Below, piece after piece: positions 44,769 to 57,378 of a stretch of DNA of 64,000 nucleotides (its first letter is position 1; every line of letters begins with the position of its first letter). Where the stretch lies: positions 1,936,663 through 2,000,662 of the forward strand of contig NC_092089.1 of the NCBI RefSeq assembly GCF_045679555.1, given 5' to 3'. The notes under the pieces are model-generated. The model saw only the letters and a program-made list of their open reading frames with translations. It ran no database searches and was not told where the DNA came from. The stretch is from Salvelinus alpinus. Taxonomy: Eukaryota; Chordata; Actinopteri; Salmoniformes; Salmonidae. The translations under genes and the position numbers were made by a program.

Positions 44769-45819
44769 TTACTGAGTGGTGTGTGAGATGGTGGACTGGA
44801 AGGCGAAGGAGATGTGGTTTCGTGCGTGGTCCAGGTAAGCATCTCTGAAGGTGTGCGTGTCCCCTGCGAAGTGTCTCCACTGCATCAGCTCTGACATGCT
44901 CAGATGCTTCTGCCCCGCCCCACCACGGTCACCTTGACGACCCAGCTGGCACGGCCTATCAGACGCAGGCTCCTCATCCTCTCCTTCTTCTATAATACAC
45001 ACAAGAAACACATTAAATAAAAACACAAGCAGACAACGGGTGTGAATATATAGATATATATATATATTACCCGGGGCTGATCCGTCCATACTGCAGCTGC
45101 AGTGTAGCAGGTCGTGAGTGAGACAGGGTGTGTCTGTCAGGCTGAAGAGATCTCGCAGCTCATTGGAGGAGAAGCTGGTGTGCTCCGCCCCTTTCCCCAA
45201 GTCCACCACTGTCCCAGAAAGCCCCTGTTTGGACACCTGCCTCTGGAAGATACGCTCCTCTATGGTACCTGCAGTGAGCAGGCGGTAGATGTGAACAGTC
45301 TTCTTCTGTCCGTCTCTCCACACTCGTGCCATTGCCTGGAGGGGGACAAACACACAGACAGACAGACACACAGACAGACACACACACACATCAGCCCAAC
45401 TATCACATTAGGAGGAAGGCCTCTTCCTCATCCTCACTCCTCCAAGAGCATAGCAGGTACTGACTGACCAGTAACGTGTACATGTGTGTTTCAGATGTGA
45501 ACGAAACATACACTAATGGTGGTGAGTGAGAGTGTGTGTGTGAGTGTGTGTGTACCTGTATATCGTTGGCAGGGTTCCAGTCGATGTCGTATAGGACCAG
45601 GTGGGAGGCGCCGATCAGGTTAAGCCCCACCCCTCCGGCTTTAGAACTCAGGAGGAAAAGGAAGTGGGCGGAGTGAGGGCTGTTGAAGTTGTCCACCAAT
45701 CGCTGCCTCTGGATGGTGGGGGTGTTGCCGTCCAGGCGACAGTAGGTGTAGTCCAGGTGGACACACAGGTCCTGGAGTAGGTCTAACGTCTGAGTGTAGT
45801 TGGACACCAACACCACCCT

Positions 45820-45889
<70 letters not shown>

Positions 45890-48800
45890 TCAAGATGGTC
45901 AAGATCATCTCACAGTTATGTGCCAGAGTATGAGTGTGTCAACCATAGAATTAGAATACTAGACTGGACATGAAGCTTCTTATGATGGTCTAAAGGTCAG
46001 CCATGTTGGTCAGGGAGTTGGACAACCATGGTTAGCCAGTGCTGTGATATGATATTGTATAAAGTAATGCATTTGAAGAATTTATCTGCACTGTGTTTGT
46101 TAGCCAGCCAGTTTTAGAGGAATGATTCTACAAATGTTTCTAATTAACTGCCAATATGCCAACATTCATCAGTTGACGATAGGACTGAGACAAGTTGTAA
46201 ATGTAACAAGTACTGATAGTGTATCATATAACTCACACCTTTCCAAGAAAACTAAAATGTTGATATTTATGGTCTGTTTACATATATTTCAAAGGCTATT
46301 TATAAAGAAAATGTGTATAAAATCCATATAAATTTTATTTATAATAATATGAAAATATTTTAGGTTGACAATAATTCTATTACACAATTTCTGATATCAC
46401 ATGCTTTGCTTTTATTTTCCTCTATAAGAAACATCTGGATTCTGCCTCTACTGCCATTCATTCCAATTAGACAGGTTTGGATTTCTCCCTGGCCAATATG
46501 GCTGCCATTTTCACCCCATTCTGGAACTTTGAGGGTTTATGACAGCCCATCTAGTTATTTAATAGGATCCGTATGGTGTCAACAAACCAATGCCAGTGTG
46601 CCCGGATCCCTTGACACACTTCATACTAACACGCACACACAGACACACACGCACAGACACACACGCACACCTACCTGTCAGTAGGGCTGAGGTGGCGAAT
46701 AGTGGTCAGTAGGTCAGACAGGACCAGTAGTTTCCCTGAATCAGCTGTACTGAAGCCCCCAGAAGAGTAAGACTCTGGAAAGACACCTCTTAGCCCTTCA
46801 TACAGAGAACCCTCTGCTGAGCCGCCATCAGAACGCTCCTGGAACACACACACAATCATCATCATCATCATCATCACCATCATCATCAGCGTGTCTTTAT
46901 GTGTCATACCTGTACAGTGGAGTAGAGCAGTCCTGGGTGGTTGCAGAGCTTTTTCAGGGCGGTGATGCAGGCGAGGTGTGTGTGAGTCTGTGTCGACCCC
47001 TGTAGACAGGCTCGGATGACACGGTGCGAGAGGAGAGCCTGGTACAGCTCCCGCTGCAAGGGGGAGGGGCTACAGAACACTGTCCAATCATGACGAGGTG
47101 GCAGGTAGCGGTTGATGATCTCTTGGGTCCGCCTCAGAATAAACAGACCAGTCAGACGAGAGAGCTCAGCCGCTCGCTCCTCCCCCAAAACTCTCTCCTC
47201 CTACAGGGAGAGATATAGAGAAGGAATGAAGGGAGAGACAGAGATGGGGACAGTACCTCAGTGCAGGAGGGCTGTTGTGAGCGTACAATAGAGAGATAGT
47301 GTAGAGGTATAGAGACAGAGATAGAGATGGGGACAGTACCTCAGTGCAGGAGGGCTGTTGTGAGAGTACAATAGAGAGAAAGTGTAGAGGTATAGAGATG
47401 GGGACAGTACCTCAGTGCAGGAGGGCTGTTGTGAGCGTACAATAGAGAGATAGTGTAGAGGTATAGAGAAAGAGATGGGGACAGTACCTCAGTGCAGGAG
47501 GGCTGTTGTGAGAGTACAATAGAGAGATAGTGTAGAGGTATAGAGAAAGAGATGGGGACAGTACCTCAGTGCAGGAGGGCTGTTGTGAGCGTACAATAGA
47601 GAGATAGTGTAGAGGTATAGAGATGGGGACAGTACCTCAGTGCAGGAGGGCTGTTGTGAGAGTACAATAGAGAGAAAGTGTAGAGGTATAGAGACAGAGA
47701 TGGGGACAGTACCTCAGTGCAGGAGGGCTGTTGTGAGAGTACAATAGAGAGATAGTGTAGAGGTATAGAGACAGAGAAAGAGATGGGGACAGTACCTCAG
47801 TGCAGGAGGGCTGTTGTGAGAGTACAATAGAGAGAAAGTGTAGAGGTATAGAGACAGAGATGGGGACAGTACCTCAGTGCAGGAGGGCTGTTGTGAGAGT
47901 ACAATAGAGAGATAGTGTAGAGGTATAGAGACAGAGAAAGAGATGGGGACAGTACCTCAGTGCAGGAGGGCTGTTGTGAGCGTACAATAGAGAGATAGTG
48001 TAGAGGTATAGAGAAAGAGATGGGGACAGTACCTCAGTGCAGGAGGGCTGTTGTGAGAGTACAATAGAGAGATAGTGTAGAGGTATAGAGACAGAGATGG
48101 GGACAGTACCTCAGTGCAGGAGGGCTGTTGTGAGTGTACAATAGAGAGAAAATGTAGAGGTATAGAGACAGAGATAGAGATGGGAACAGTACCTCAGTGC
48201 AGGAGGGCTGTTGTGAGCGTACAATAGAGAGAAAGTGTAGAGGTATAGAGATAGAGATGGGGACAGTACCTCAGTGCAGGAGGGCTGTTGTGAGCGTACA
48301 ATAGAGAGAAAGTGTAGAGGTATAGAGATAGAGATGGGGACAGTACCTCAGTGCAGGAGGGCTGTTGTGAGCGTACAATAGAGAGATAGTGTAGAGGTAT
48401 AGAGATAGAGATGGGGACAGTACCTCAGTGCAGGAGGGCTGTTGTGAGCGTACAATAGAGAGAACGTGTAGAGGTATAGAGAAAGAGATGGGGACAGTAC
48501 CTCAGTGCAGGAGGGCTGTTGTGAGCGTACAATAGAGAGAACGTGTAGAGGTATAGAGAAAGAGATGGGGACAGTACCTCAGTGCAGGAGGGCTGTTGTG
48601 AGAGTACAATAGAGAGATAGAGTAGAGGTATAGAGATAGAGATGGGGACAGTACCTCAGTGCAGGAGGGCTGTTGTGAGCGTACAATAGAGAGATAGTGT
48701 AGAGGTATAGAGAAAGAGATGGGGACAGTACCTCAGTGCAGGAGGGCTGTTGTGAGAGTACAATAGAGAGAAAGTGTAGAGGTATAGAGACAGAGATGGG

Positions 48801-51800
48801 GACAGTACCTCAGTGCAGGAGGGCTGTTGTGAGAGTACAATAGAGAGATAGTGTAGAGGTATAGAGACAGAGAAAGAGATGGGGACAGTACCTCAGTGCA
48901 GGAGGGCTGTTGTGAGCGTACAATAGAGAGATAGTGTAGAGGTATAGAGACAGAGATAGAGATGGGGACAGTACCTCAGTGCAGGAGGGCTGTTGTGAGC
49001 GTACAATAGAGAGATAGTGTAGAGGTATAGAGAAAGAGATGGGGACAGTACCTCAGTGCAGGAGGGCTGTTGTGAGAGTACAATAGAGAGAAAGTGTAGA
49101 GGTATAGAGACAGAGATGGGGACAGTACCTCAGTGCAGGAGGGCTGTTGTGAGAGTACAATAGAGAGATAGTGTAGAGGTATAGAGACAGAGAAAGAGAT
49201 GGGGACAGTACCTCAGTGCAGGAGGGCTGTTGTGAGCGTACAATAGAGAGATAGTGTAGAGGTATAGAGACAGAGATGGGGACAGTACCTCAGTGCAGGA
49301 GGGCTGTTGTGAGAGTACAATAGAGAGATAGTGTAGAGGTATAGAGATGGGGACAGTACCTCAGTGCAGGAGGGCTGTTGTGAGCGTACAATAGAGAGAT
49401 AGTGTAGAGGTATAGAGAAAGAGAGTGTAGATGTGTAATGTACCTCAGTGCAGAAGGGCTGTCGGGAGCGGAGGATTGGCTCCTCGTACACCTTCCTGTA
49501 GGCAGCAGACGACCCCAGAATGCCCGGGTTCACAAACTCTATGATGGCATAGAACTCCTGCAGGTCATTCTGGACAGGAGTTCCTACAGTACAGCACACA
49601 CAATATATCAGAAAACACTAGGAGAAAGTAAAAGGTCAATAAAACAGAGGGCTGTGTGTGTACCTGTCAGAATAACTCTGCGTGTACAGCTGAGACCACT
49701 GAGGGCAGAGGAAGTCTTGATGCTGCTGTTCTTCAACCTGTGACCCTCATCACAGATCACCAGCTCAAACTCCAGCTTCTGTACCTAGACACACACACAC
49801 ACCTTTATGATGTCCCATGAGTGTATCATCCATCGTACTCCTAATCTGTGTCATTTAGGAGTTGAGGTGTAATTCAACAGTGTTGTAACACTGGTACTTC
49901 CCACCCCTGTTAGATAAGCTGCTGTGAACCAACTCACCACTTCCAGAGAGCGTAGCAGCATCTCATAGCTGATCACTAATACACTGTGGAGAGGAGACGC
50001 TGCAAACAGCTCCACCCTGTGGTCCTAATGAACAACGCGGAACACACATCACCATATGGATCAGAAACAGCACTACAGGGAAACACACTCTTCCTCTCTT
50101 TCTCCAAACACACCCCTACCTGGTTAACAGTGTAGACACTGATCAAACACACCCCGACCTGGTTAACAGTGTAGACACTGATCAAACACACCCCGACCTG
50201 GTTAACAGTGTAGACACTGATCAAACACACCCCTACCTGGTTAACAGTGTAGACACTGATCAAACACACCCCGACCTGGTTAACAGTGTAGACACTGATC
50301 AAACACACCCCTACCTGGTTAACAGTGTAGACACTGATCAAACACACCCCTACCTGGTTAACAGTGTAGACACTGATCAAACACACCCCTACCTGGTTAA
50401 CAGTGTAGACACTGATCACACACCCCGACCTGGTTAACAGTGTAGACACTGATCAAACACACCCCGACCTGGTTAACAGTGTAGACACTGATCAAACACA
50501 CCCCGACCTGGTTAACAGTGTAGACACTGATCAAACACACCCCTACCTGGTTAACAGTGTAGACACTGATCAAACACACCCCGACCTGGTTAACAGTGTA
50601 GACACTGATCAAACACACCCCTACCTGGTTAACAGTGTAGACACTGATCAAACACACCCCTACCTGGTTAACAGTGTAGACACTGATCAAACACACCCCT
50701 ACCTGGTTAACAGTGTAGACACTGATCAAACACACCCCGACCTGGTTAACAGTGTAGACACTGATCAAACACACTCCTACCTGGTTAACAGTGTAGACAC
50801 TGATCAAACACACCCCTACCTGGTTAACAGTGTAGACACTGATCAAACACACCCCTACCTGGTTAACAGTGTAGACACTGATCAAACACACCCCTACCTG
50901 GTTAACAGTGTAGACACTGATCAAACACACCCCGACCTGGTTAACAGTGTAGACACTGATCAAACACACCCCTACCTGGTTAACAGTGTAGACACTGATC
51001 AAACACACCCCGACCTGGTTAACAGTGTAGACACTGATCAAACACACCCCTACCTGGTTAACAGTGTAGACACTGATCAAACACACCCCTACCTGGTTAA
51101 CAGTGTAGACACTGATCAAACACACCCCGACCTGGTTAACAGTGTAGACACTGATCAAACACACCCCGACCTGGTTAACAGTGTAGACACTGATCAAACA
51201 CACCCCTACCTGGTTAACAGTGTAGACGTTGATCCTCTCACTGCCAAGCCACTTCTTAAACTCCGCCCCCCAGTTCTGCACCAGGCTGCCGGGGGCAACC
51301 ACCAGCACAAGCTTAGCAACCGGCTTCCCGCCGTATGGGCCCTGCTTTAGCAGCGTCCACGTCAAAGCCACGCTCTGGAGGGTCTTACCCAGACCCATCT
51401 CATCTGCCAGGATAGCACCGTACCTACATGTAGCCCTGACACACACACACACCCCACACACATAATCAATCAAAGTAAATAAATAGCAGCCCCAGCACAG
51501 AGCCTTGTGGAACACAACATACATTTTGTAGTGATCAGAGGATTCATCATTCATCATCTCCCATTACCTCATCCCCATGACACACTCGTAGAGGAACAGC
51601 AGACCGTCTCGCTGGTGGGGTCGGAGGTGAGCGGTCAAGTAGGGGTCAACCACCACATCCACCAGTGGGAGGCCTGCCTTGTTATACGCCCACTGGTGAT
51701 TGGTTGAGGGCCGGGGCATGACAATGGCTCCTACACACACCATTAGAGAGATGATGTGTGTGGTGTGTTTGAAGTGTGTGAGAATGTGTAACTTCATGTG

Positions 51801-52555
51801 TGTGTGTGATGAGAGAGAGAGAGTGTACTGTATGTCTGTGTATTTACCTGGTGCTAGAGGGTCATGGCGTGGTTTACATGGCCCCTCCTCCTGAGGCTTG
51901 GCCACTCCCCTATCAGTCTCTCCGCCCAATAGCGTCGGACGGCAGAACGGTTTGGAAGCTGGGCGTCGTGAGGGGGGAGGAGCTGATATCTTAGGCTCCT
52001 CCTTCTCCACATGGACGTCAAGGAAACAGCGGCCCTTATTGTAGTCCAGCTCTGATATGAGTCCCATCACCTCCACCTGTTTAGCTCCTATCATCAAGGT
52101 CTCTCCTTCACCCAGCGATGCCAGCTCTGATACCTTATAGCCACTACCTACACACACAATCTGAATCACTCTCCGATGCACTCGGAAAATAACCCTCAGG
52201 GCCGGTCTCCTGGCCACAGAGTAGCCCTAGTTCTGGACTAAAACCACTTTCAAATCTGAATTCTCCATTGAGCATGATTTTTAGTCAAGGACTATGTTTA
52301 ATCTGTGTTGGGGGAAACCTAAAATGTGCACACACTCACCCTTGCCGATGTCCTTGCCCTCCATGTCTTTAAGCGTGGCAGTGCGCCCTTGTGTCACCAG
52401 GACAGCGTCTCCCTGCCAGCGTTTGTGTTTCCTCCCACTGGCCTTACACCACATCACACTGAAGTACCGCGGCCCGTCAGAACCAGCACCGCTACCTGCC
52501 CCGACCACACCTGGACCACACCCTCCTGCCGGACTCTGTGAGGAACATCTGAAGT
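44769..52555 (-). CDS. rad54b: RAD54B, Swi2/Snf2 DNA-repair translocase, last 12 coding exons
   Basis: Exons in sense order: 52555-52340, 52147-51848, 51730-51568, 51435-51210, 50024-49938, 49784-49664, 49583-49444, 47210-46917, 46838-46675, 45817-45556, 45335-45071, 44989-44769. All junctions are GT/AG and the phases agree, giving about 818 residues; human RAD54B has 910, so roughly the first 140 codons are missing. Motifs: [20 protein letters not shown] (RAD54B-specific N-terminal region), HLRPHQRDG, motif I DEMGLGKT (about residue 236), Ia [60 protein letters not shown] with [22 protein letters not shown]54 itself is excluded by the WCK...GDAV region and the C-terminal QWRHFAGD. The protein promotes RAD51-dependent homologous recombination by ATP-driven translocation on double-stranded DNA in the nucleus. 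Odd points: two introns contain arrays of copied 5' splice sites and the terminal segment is duplicated. Confidence 0.93.
45823..45887 (+). repeat. (CA)n tract forming the 3' splice-site region of a RAD54B intron
   Basis: About 33 CA units. In sense it is (TG)n ending TGTACAG at the acceptor of exon 45817-45556, so the usual polypyrimidine tract is replaced by a TG repeat. Confidence 0.9.
47246..49440 (-). repeat. 71/77/83-bp minisatellite built on a RAD54B 5' splice site, 28 copies
   Basis: Every unit carries, on the sense strand, CAGCCCTCCTGCACTGAG followed by GTACTGTCCCC, a copy of the end of exon 49583-49444 (CAGCCCTTCTGCACTGAG) plus its donor. Copy starts (plus-strand ACCTCAGTG) include 47255, 47338, 47409, 47487, 48345, 48422, 48499, 48576 and 49358, with the true exon at 49442-49443. 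Unit lengths differ in steps of 6 because of AGAGAT/AGACAG hexamers. The whole array lies in the intron before exon 47210-46917. Confidence 0.95.
50111..51209 (-). repeat. 39-bp minisatellite built on a RAD54B 5' splice site, 28 extra copies
   Basis: The true exon ends at 51210 with GATCAACGTCTACACTG then TTAACCAG. Each repeat holds GATCAGTGTCTACACTG then TTAACCAG (2 mismatches in 25 bases) plus the first 14 intron bases. Copied donors end at 51171, 51132, 51093 and so on, every 39 bp, down to 50430; one 37-bp unit follows, then 50393 down to 50120. Counting the true site there are 29 donors: 17 read CAG/GTAGGG and 12 read CAG/GTCGGG. The frame stays open through the first 20 extra copies, each adding [13 protein letters not shown]. 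Confidence 0.97.
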
Positions 52556-52794
52556 CTGAAACCCAAAAAACATCAACACTAATAATCAGAGCATTAACAC
52601 ACACATTACTGCTCACACAAACAGCAGCCAGAAAACTGTAAATATACTGGAACACACCAGTGGACACAAGTAGCTCAACTCTTTTTCACTACAAGATCCT
52701 GATTGGTCTTTTATATAAGCTAAAGCAGGAAGGTATGAAAGCGTGAATTCCTATTTTAAATGTATGTAGTTCTGTCCATAATTTTTCTGTATTA

Positions 52795-52880
52795 TGTCAT
52801 GTTTCATGTTTTGTGTGGACACCAGAAAGAGTAGCTGCTGTTTCAGCAGTAGCTAATGGGGCTCCTAATAATAAAATACT
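52795..52880 (+). mobile_element. Short retroelement 3' tail
   Basis: GAAAGAGTAGCTGCTGTTTC then AGCAGTAGCTAATGGGGCTC and CTAATAATAAAATAC is a recurrent fish retroelement tail with a small hairpin (GCTGCTG...CAGCAG). No body is recognisable. Confidence 0.5.
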
Positions 52881-53439
52881 ACACCCTGAACCAAGGCTTT
52901 GAATTGCTCTTTAAAAAACATTTGTTTTCAATTCTGTTATTGACAGCAGCAACATACAATTTTGAAAAGTGTGAATTGCGTGTGTACACAAATGTCAAAT
53001 TATTATTCACTAAGGTTTTATGCAAGATCTGCTGAGTGTATTCACATGTTCACCAGCAGAGGTTGCTACTTCACTGAGGCCTCCACTCTACTTGCAGCCT
53101 GGGACTTTCCTACAGTGCATTGCCCAGGATGAGACATTAGCCCTGGGCCGCAAGAGGCTGTCCAAGCCATTTCACTATATTTATCTCTATAGAGGGTCTC
53201 CCTTGCCTTACAGAGAAACATTCAATCCAGTTTCCTCTAAAATTACCATATTAGGACTGTATAGTCACTGTAGTTGTTAAGCATCACTGCATCCGTGCTT
53301 TACCTCACTTCTTCACTAGTGAAGTGTAAAAGTTACCTGCAGGCAGGGTCTGAATTACACATTCACTCTTACAGGTAGCAGGCTTACAGTGAAGATAACC
53401 TCATATTGAGGCCAGACCAAAGAGGAGAGGTGAGGAGAT
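52881..53439. other. No gene seen
   Basis: Sequence between RAD54B's first visible exon and a LINE, presumably within a RAD54B intron. An 86-codon frame (53020-53280) shows no recognisable domain. No RAD54B N-terminal exon was found. Confidence 0.3.
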
Positions 53440-55070
53440 ATATTTTATATTTGATTTAACCAGGTAGGCTAGTTGAGAACAAGTTCTCATTTGCAACTGC
53501 GACCTGGACAAGATAAAGCATAGCAATTTGACACATACAACAACACAGAGTTACACGTGGAATAAACAAAACATACAGTCAATAATACAGTAGAAAAATT
53601 AGTCTATATACAATGTGAGCAAGTGAGGTGAGATGAGGGAGGTAAAGGCAAAAAAAAGGCCATGGTGGCGAGGAAAATACAATATAGCAAGTAAAACACT
53701 GGAATGGTAGATTTGCAGTGGATGAATGTGCAAAGTAGAAATAGAAATAATGGGGGGCAAAGGAGCAAAATAAATAAAATAAATACAGTAGGGGAAGAGG
53801 TAGTTGTTTGGGCTAAATTATAGATGGTCTATGTACAGGTGCAGTAATCTGTGAGCTGCTCTGACAGCAGGTGCTTAAAGCTAGTGAGGGAGATAAGTGT
53901 TTCCAGCTTCAGAGATTTTTGCAGTTCGTTCCAGTCATTGGCAGCAGAGAACTGGAAGGAAAGACGACCAAAGGAGGAATTGGCTTTGGGGGTGACCAGT
54001 GAGATATACCTGCTGGAGCGCGTGCTACGAGTGGGTGCTGCTATGGTGACCAGTGAGCTGAGATAAGGCGGGGCTTTACCTAGCAGAGACTTGTAGATAA
54101 CCTGTAGCCAGTGGGTTTGGCGACGAGTATGAAGCGAGGGCCAACCAACAAGAGCATACAGGTCACAATGGTGGGTAGTGTATGGGGCTTTGGTGACAAA
54201 ACGGATGGCATTGTGATAGACTGCATCCAGTTTCAGTTTGTTGAGTAGAGTGTTGGATGCTATTTTATAGATGACATCACCGAAGTCGAGGATCGGTAAG
54301 ATGGTCAGTTTTACGAGGGTATGTTTGGCAGCATGAGTGAAGGATGCTTTGTTGCGATATAGGAAGCCAATTCTAGATTTAATTTTGGATTGGAGATGCT
54401 TAATGTGAGTCTGGAAGAAGAGTTTACCGTCTAACCAGACACCTAGGTATTTGTAGTTATCCACGTATTCTAAGTCAGAGCCGTCCAGAGTAGTGATGCT
54501 GGACGGGCGAGTAGGTGCGGGCAGTGATCGGTTGAATAGCATGCATTTAGTTTTACTTGCGTTTAAGAGCAGTTGGAGGCCACGGAAGGAGAGTTGTATG
54601 GCATTGAAGCTTGTCTGGAGGTTAGTTAACACAGTGTCCAAAGAAGGGCCAGAAGTATACAGAATGGTGTCGTCTGCGTAGAGGTGTATCAGAGAATCAC
54701 CAGCAGAAGAGCAACATCATTGATGTATACAGAGATAAGTCGGCCCGAGGATTGAACCCTGTGGCACCCCCATAAAGACTGCCAGAGGTCCGGACAACAG
54801 GCCCTCCGATTTGACACACTGAACTCTATCAGAGAAGTAGTTGGTAAACCAGGCGAGGCAATCATTTGAGAAACCAAGGCTGTCGAGTCTGCCAATAAGA
54901 ATGTGGTGATTGACAGAGTCGAAAGCCTTGGCCAGGTCGGTGAATACGGCTGCGCAGTAATGTCTCTTATCGATGGCGGTTATGATGTTGTTTAGGACTC
55001 TGAGCGTGGCTGAGGTGCACCCATGACCAGCTCTGAAACTAGATTGCATAGCGGAGAAGGTACGGTGGGG
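53440..55070 (-). mobile_element. 5'-truncated LINE, reverse transcriptase and C-terminal region
   Basis: In sense order the RT starts at about 55060 with SSFRAGHGCTSATLRVLNNI, then FTDLAKAFDSVNHHILIGRL (catalytic Asp region), LAVFMGVPQGSILGP, a frameshift into VYINDVALL, a further shift into the YADD box (LYADDTILYTSG, about 54670), then the frame 54641-53829 with NASKTKCMLFNRS, YKYLGVWLDGKL and WPSLHTRRQTHWLQVIYKSL, ending at a stop near 53829. The 3' UTR and tail run to about 53440 with GAACTTGTTCTCAACTAGCC and ACCTGGTTAAAT. The endonuclease and 5' end are missing. Clade not certain. Non-functional because of frameshifts. Confidence 0.85.
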
Positions 55071-55429
55071 GCGTGGGGGTAAAGAAGAGGGGAGGAGAGA
55101 GGGATAGAGAAGGGGAGGTTGGAGAAGGGAAGAGGTGATAAAGCACAAAACCAAATTAGAAAAACTATTTTAATAGAAAACAATGAAACCACAGAAGATC
55201 TGAACAACAAACACTGAACATCACACCACTGTAACAGCCCCTTCTAAACCCCTCCTCCCTCCCCATCACTTAACATCTTCCCTCCTAATGGGATGGTAAA
55301 GCAACACATGGTTTTGAACCAAATGAAACCAGTCAAAATAGTACCAGTTTTAAAACCAGTGATAGTAGCGCCTCTCGTCTGACAAAAGCAGAGATCTGTA
55401 TTGTCTTTTGCTCCAGAGTCATAGCTCAA

Positions 55430-56822
55430 ATATATTTTTGATTCTTCAAAAGTAGCCACCCTTTGCCTTGATGACAGCTTCGCACACTCTTGGCATTCTC
55501 TCAACCAGCTTCATGAGGTAGTCACCTTGAAAGCATTTCCATTAACAGGTGTGCCATGTTAAAACATTTATTTCCTTCTTATTGCGTTTGAGCCAATCAG
55601 TTGTGTTGTGACAAGGTAGGGTTGGTATACAGAAGATAGCCCTATTTGGTAAAAGACCAAGTCCATATTATGGCAAGAACAGCTCAAATAAGCAAAGAGA
55701 AACAACAGTCCATCATTACTTAAAGACATGAAGGTCAGTCAATAGGGAACATTAAGAACTTTTAAAGTTTCTTCAACTGCAGTCACAAAAATCAAGCACT
55801 ATAATGAAACTGGCTCTCATTAAGACTGCCACAGGAAAGAAAGACCCAGAGTTACCTCTGCTGCAGAGGATAAGTTCATTAGAGTTACCAGTCTCAGAAA
55901 TAACAGCCCAAATAAATGCTTCAGAGTTCAAGTAACAGACATCTCAACATCAACTGTTCAGAGGAGACTGCTTGAATCAGGCCTTCATGGTCTAATTGCT
56001 GCAAAGAAACCACTACTAAAGGACACCAATAAGAAAATACTTTTTGGGGCCAAGAAACACGAGCAATGGACATCAGATCGTTGGAAATATGTCCTTTGGT
56101 CTGATGAGTCCAAATGTGAGATTTTTGGTTCCAACCGCCATGTCTTTGTGAAACACAGAGTAGGTGAACGGATAATCTCCGCATGTGTGGTTCCCACCGT
56201 GAAGCATGGAGGAGGTGTGATGGTGCTTTGTTCATGACACTATCTGTGATTTATTTAGAATTCAAGGCACACTTAACCAGCATAGTTACCACAGCATTCT
56301 GCAGCGATACGCCATCCCATCTGGTTTACGCTTAGTGGGACTATCATTAATATATCAACAGGACAATGACCTAAAACACACCTCCAGGCTGTGTAAGGGC
56401 TATTTGACCAAGAAGGAGAGAGATGGTGCAGCATCAGCTGACCTGGCCTCCACAATCACCCGACCTCAACCCAATTGAGATGGTTTGGGATGAGTTGGAC
56501 TGCAGAGTGGAGGAAAAGCAGCCAACAAGTGGTCAGCATTTGTGGGAACTCCTTCAAGACTGTTGGAAAAACATTCCTCATGAAGCTGGTTGAGAAAATG
56601 CCAAGAGAGTGCAAAGATGTCATCAAGACAAACGGGTGGCTACTTCGAAGAATATTAAATATATTTTGATTTGTTGAACACTTTTTTGGTGCAATATGTG
56701 TTTGTTTTTTATTCAATATGTGTTATTTCATAGTTTTGATGTCTTCACTATTATTCTACAATGTAGAAAATAGTACAATTGAATTAGTAGATGTGTCCAA
56801 GCTTTTGACTGGTACTGTATAT
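55430..56822 (+). mobile_element. Decayed Tc1-like transposon with long inverted ends
   Basis: The left side contains an inverted copy of the terminal coding/UTR segment (AAATATATTTTTGATTCTTC, TTGATGACAGCTTCGCACAC). The right side holds ATATTTTGATTTGTTGAACA and ends TTTTGACTGGTACTGTA. A transposase in plus orientation is recognisable from nucleotide blocks such as GGTCTGATGAGTCCAAATG (first Asp region), CACCGTGAAGCATGGAGGAG and CAACAGGACAATGACCTAAA (second Asp region), and CACCCGACCTCAACCCAATT (third acidic region). Many frameshifts and stops are present, so no long frame survives. Flanking 55071-55429 and 56823-57378 show no gene. Confidence 0.75.
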
Positions 56823-57378
56823 TTCCACACTATGAGATTGGAATACTGTGAAATGGTGAAATTAATGATAATGCCTTTTTAGCGTAAGAGATGTTTAAAA
56901 ATATCGGCTGAAATTTCAGCCTGTTCTGATGGGATGGAGTTTTGGCCTGCCTGGTGACATCACCATAAATGTGTTAATAGACCAATAAGAAAGAGAGTTC
57001 CAAACTGTTCTGCCAATAACAGTTTGTTTTCAGTTTTCCCCTCCCCACTCAGACCACTCGCAGAGAATCCTAGCAAAAATCTTACTTGAGAAATTGAACT
57101 TTGCTAAGAATCTATTTTTGTCTCTTTTTGATCATTTTAATGGAAAACAATCACAGTAAGGTAATTCATTGTTACCCAGAAATGATTTGATATTGAGATA
57201 GAGAAGGCTGCATTGGACCTTTAAATCCTGCCTCAAACTCACTGTTCATCACACAAACATTATTTCTCAAGCCAAACCCCTCTTCCACACGCTAAACATT
57301 CAACACAGAAATACAAACAATTCAGAGCATCCTCCTGAGTGCCAAATGGTCAGTCCAATCAGGCAATGAGTGTGTTAG

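Noticed and set aside
50397..51557. 386-codon frame as a stand-alone protein
   Set aside because: Its first third is RAD54B exon 51435-51210 preceded by intron sequence, and the rest is the copied splice-donor array. The meaningful unit is the exon, with possible alternative donors.
55921..56716. Minus-strand frames of 60-104 codons
   Set aside because: Antisense to a decayed plus-strand Tc1-like transposase; no homology of their own.
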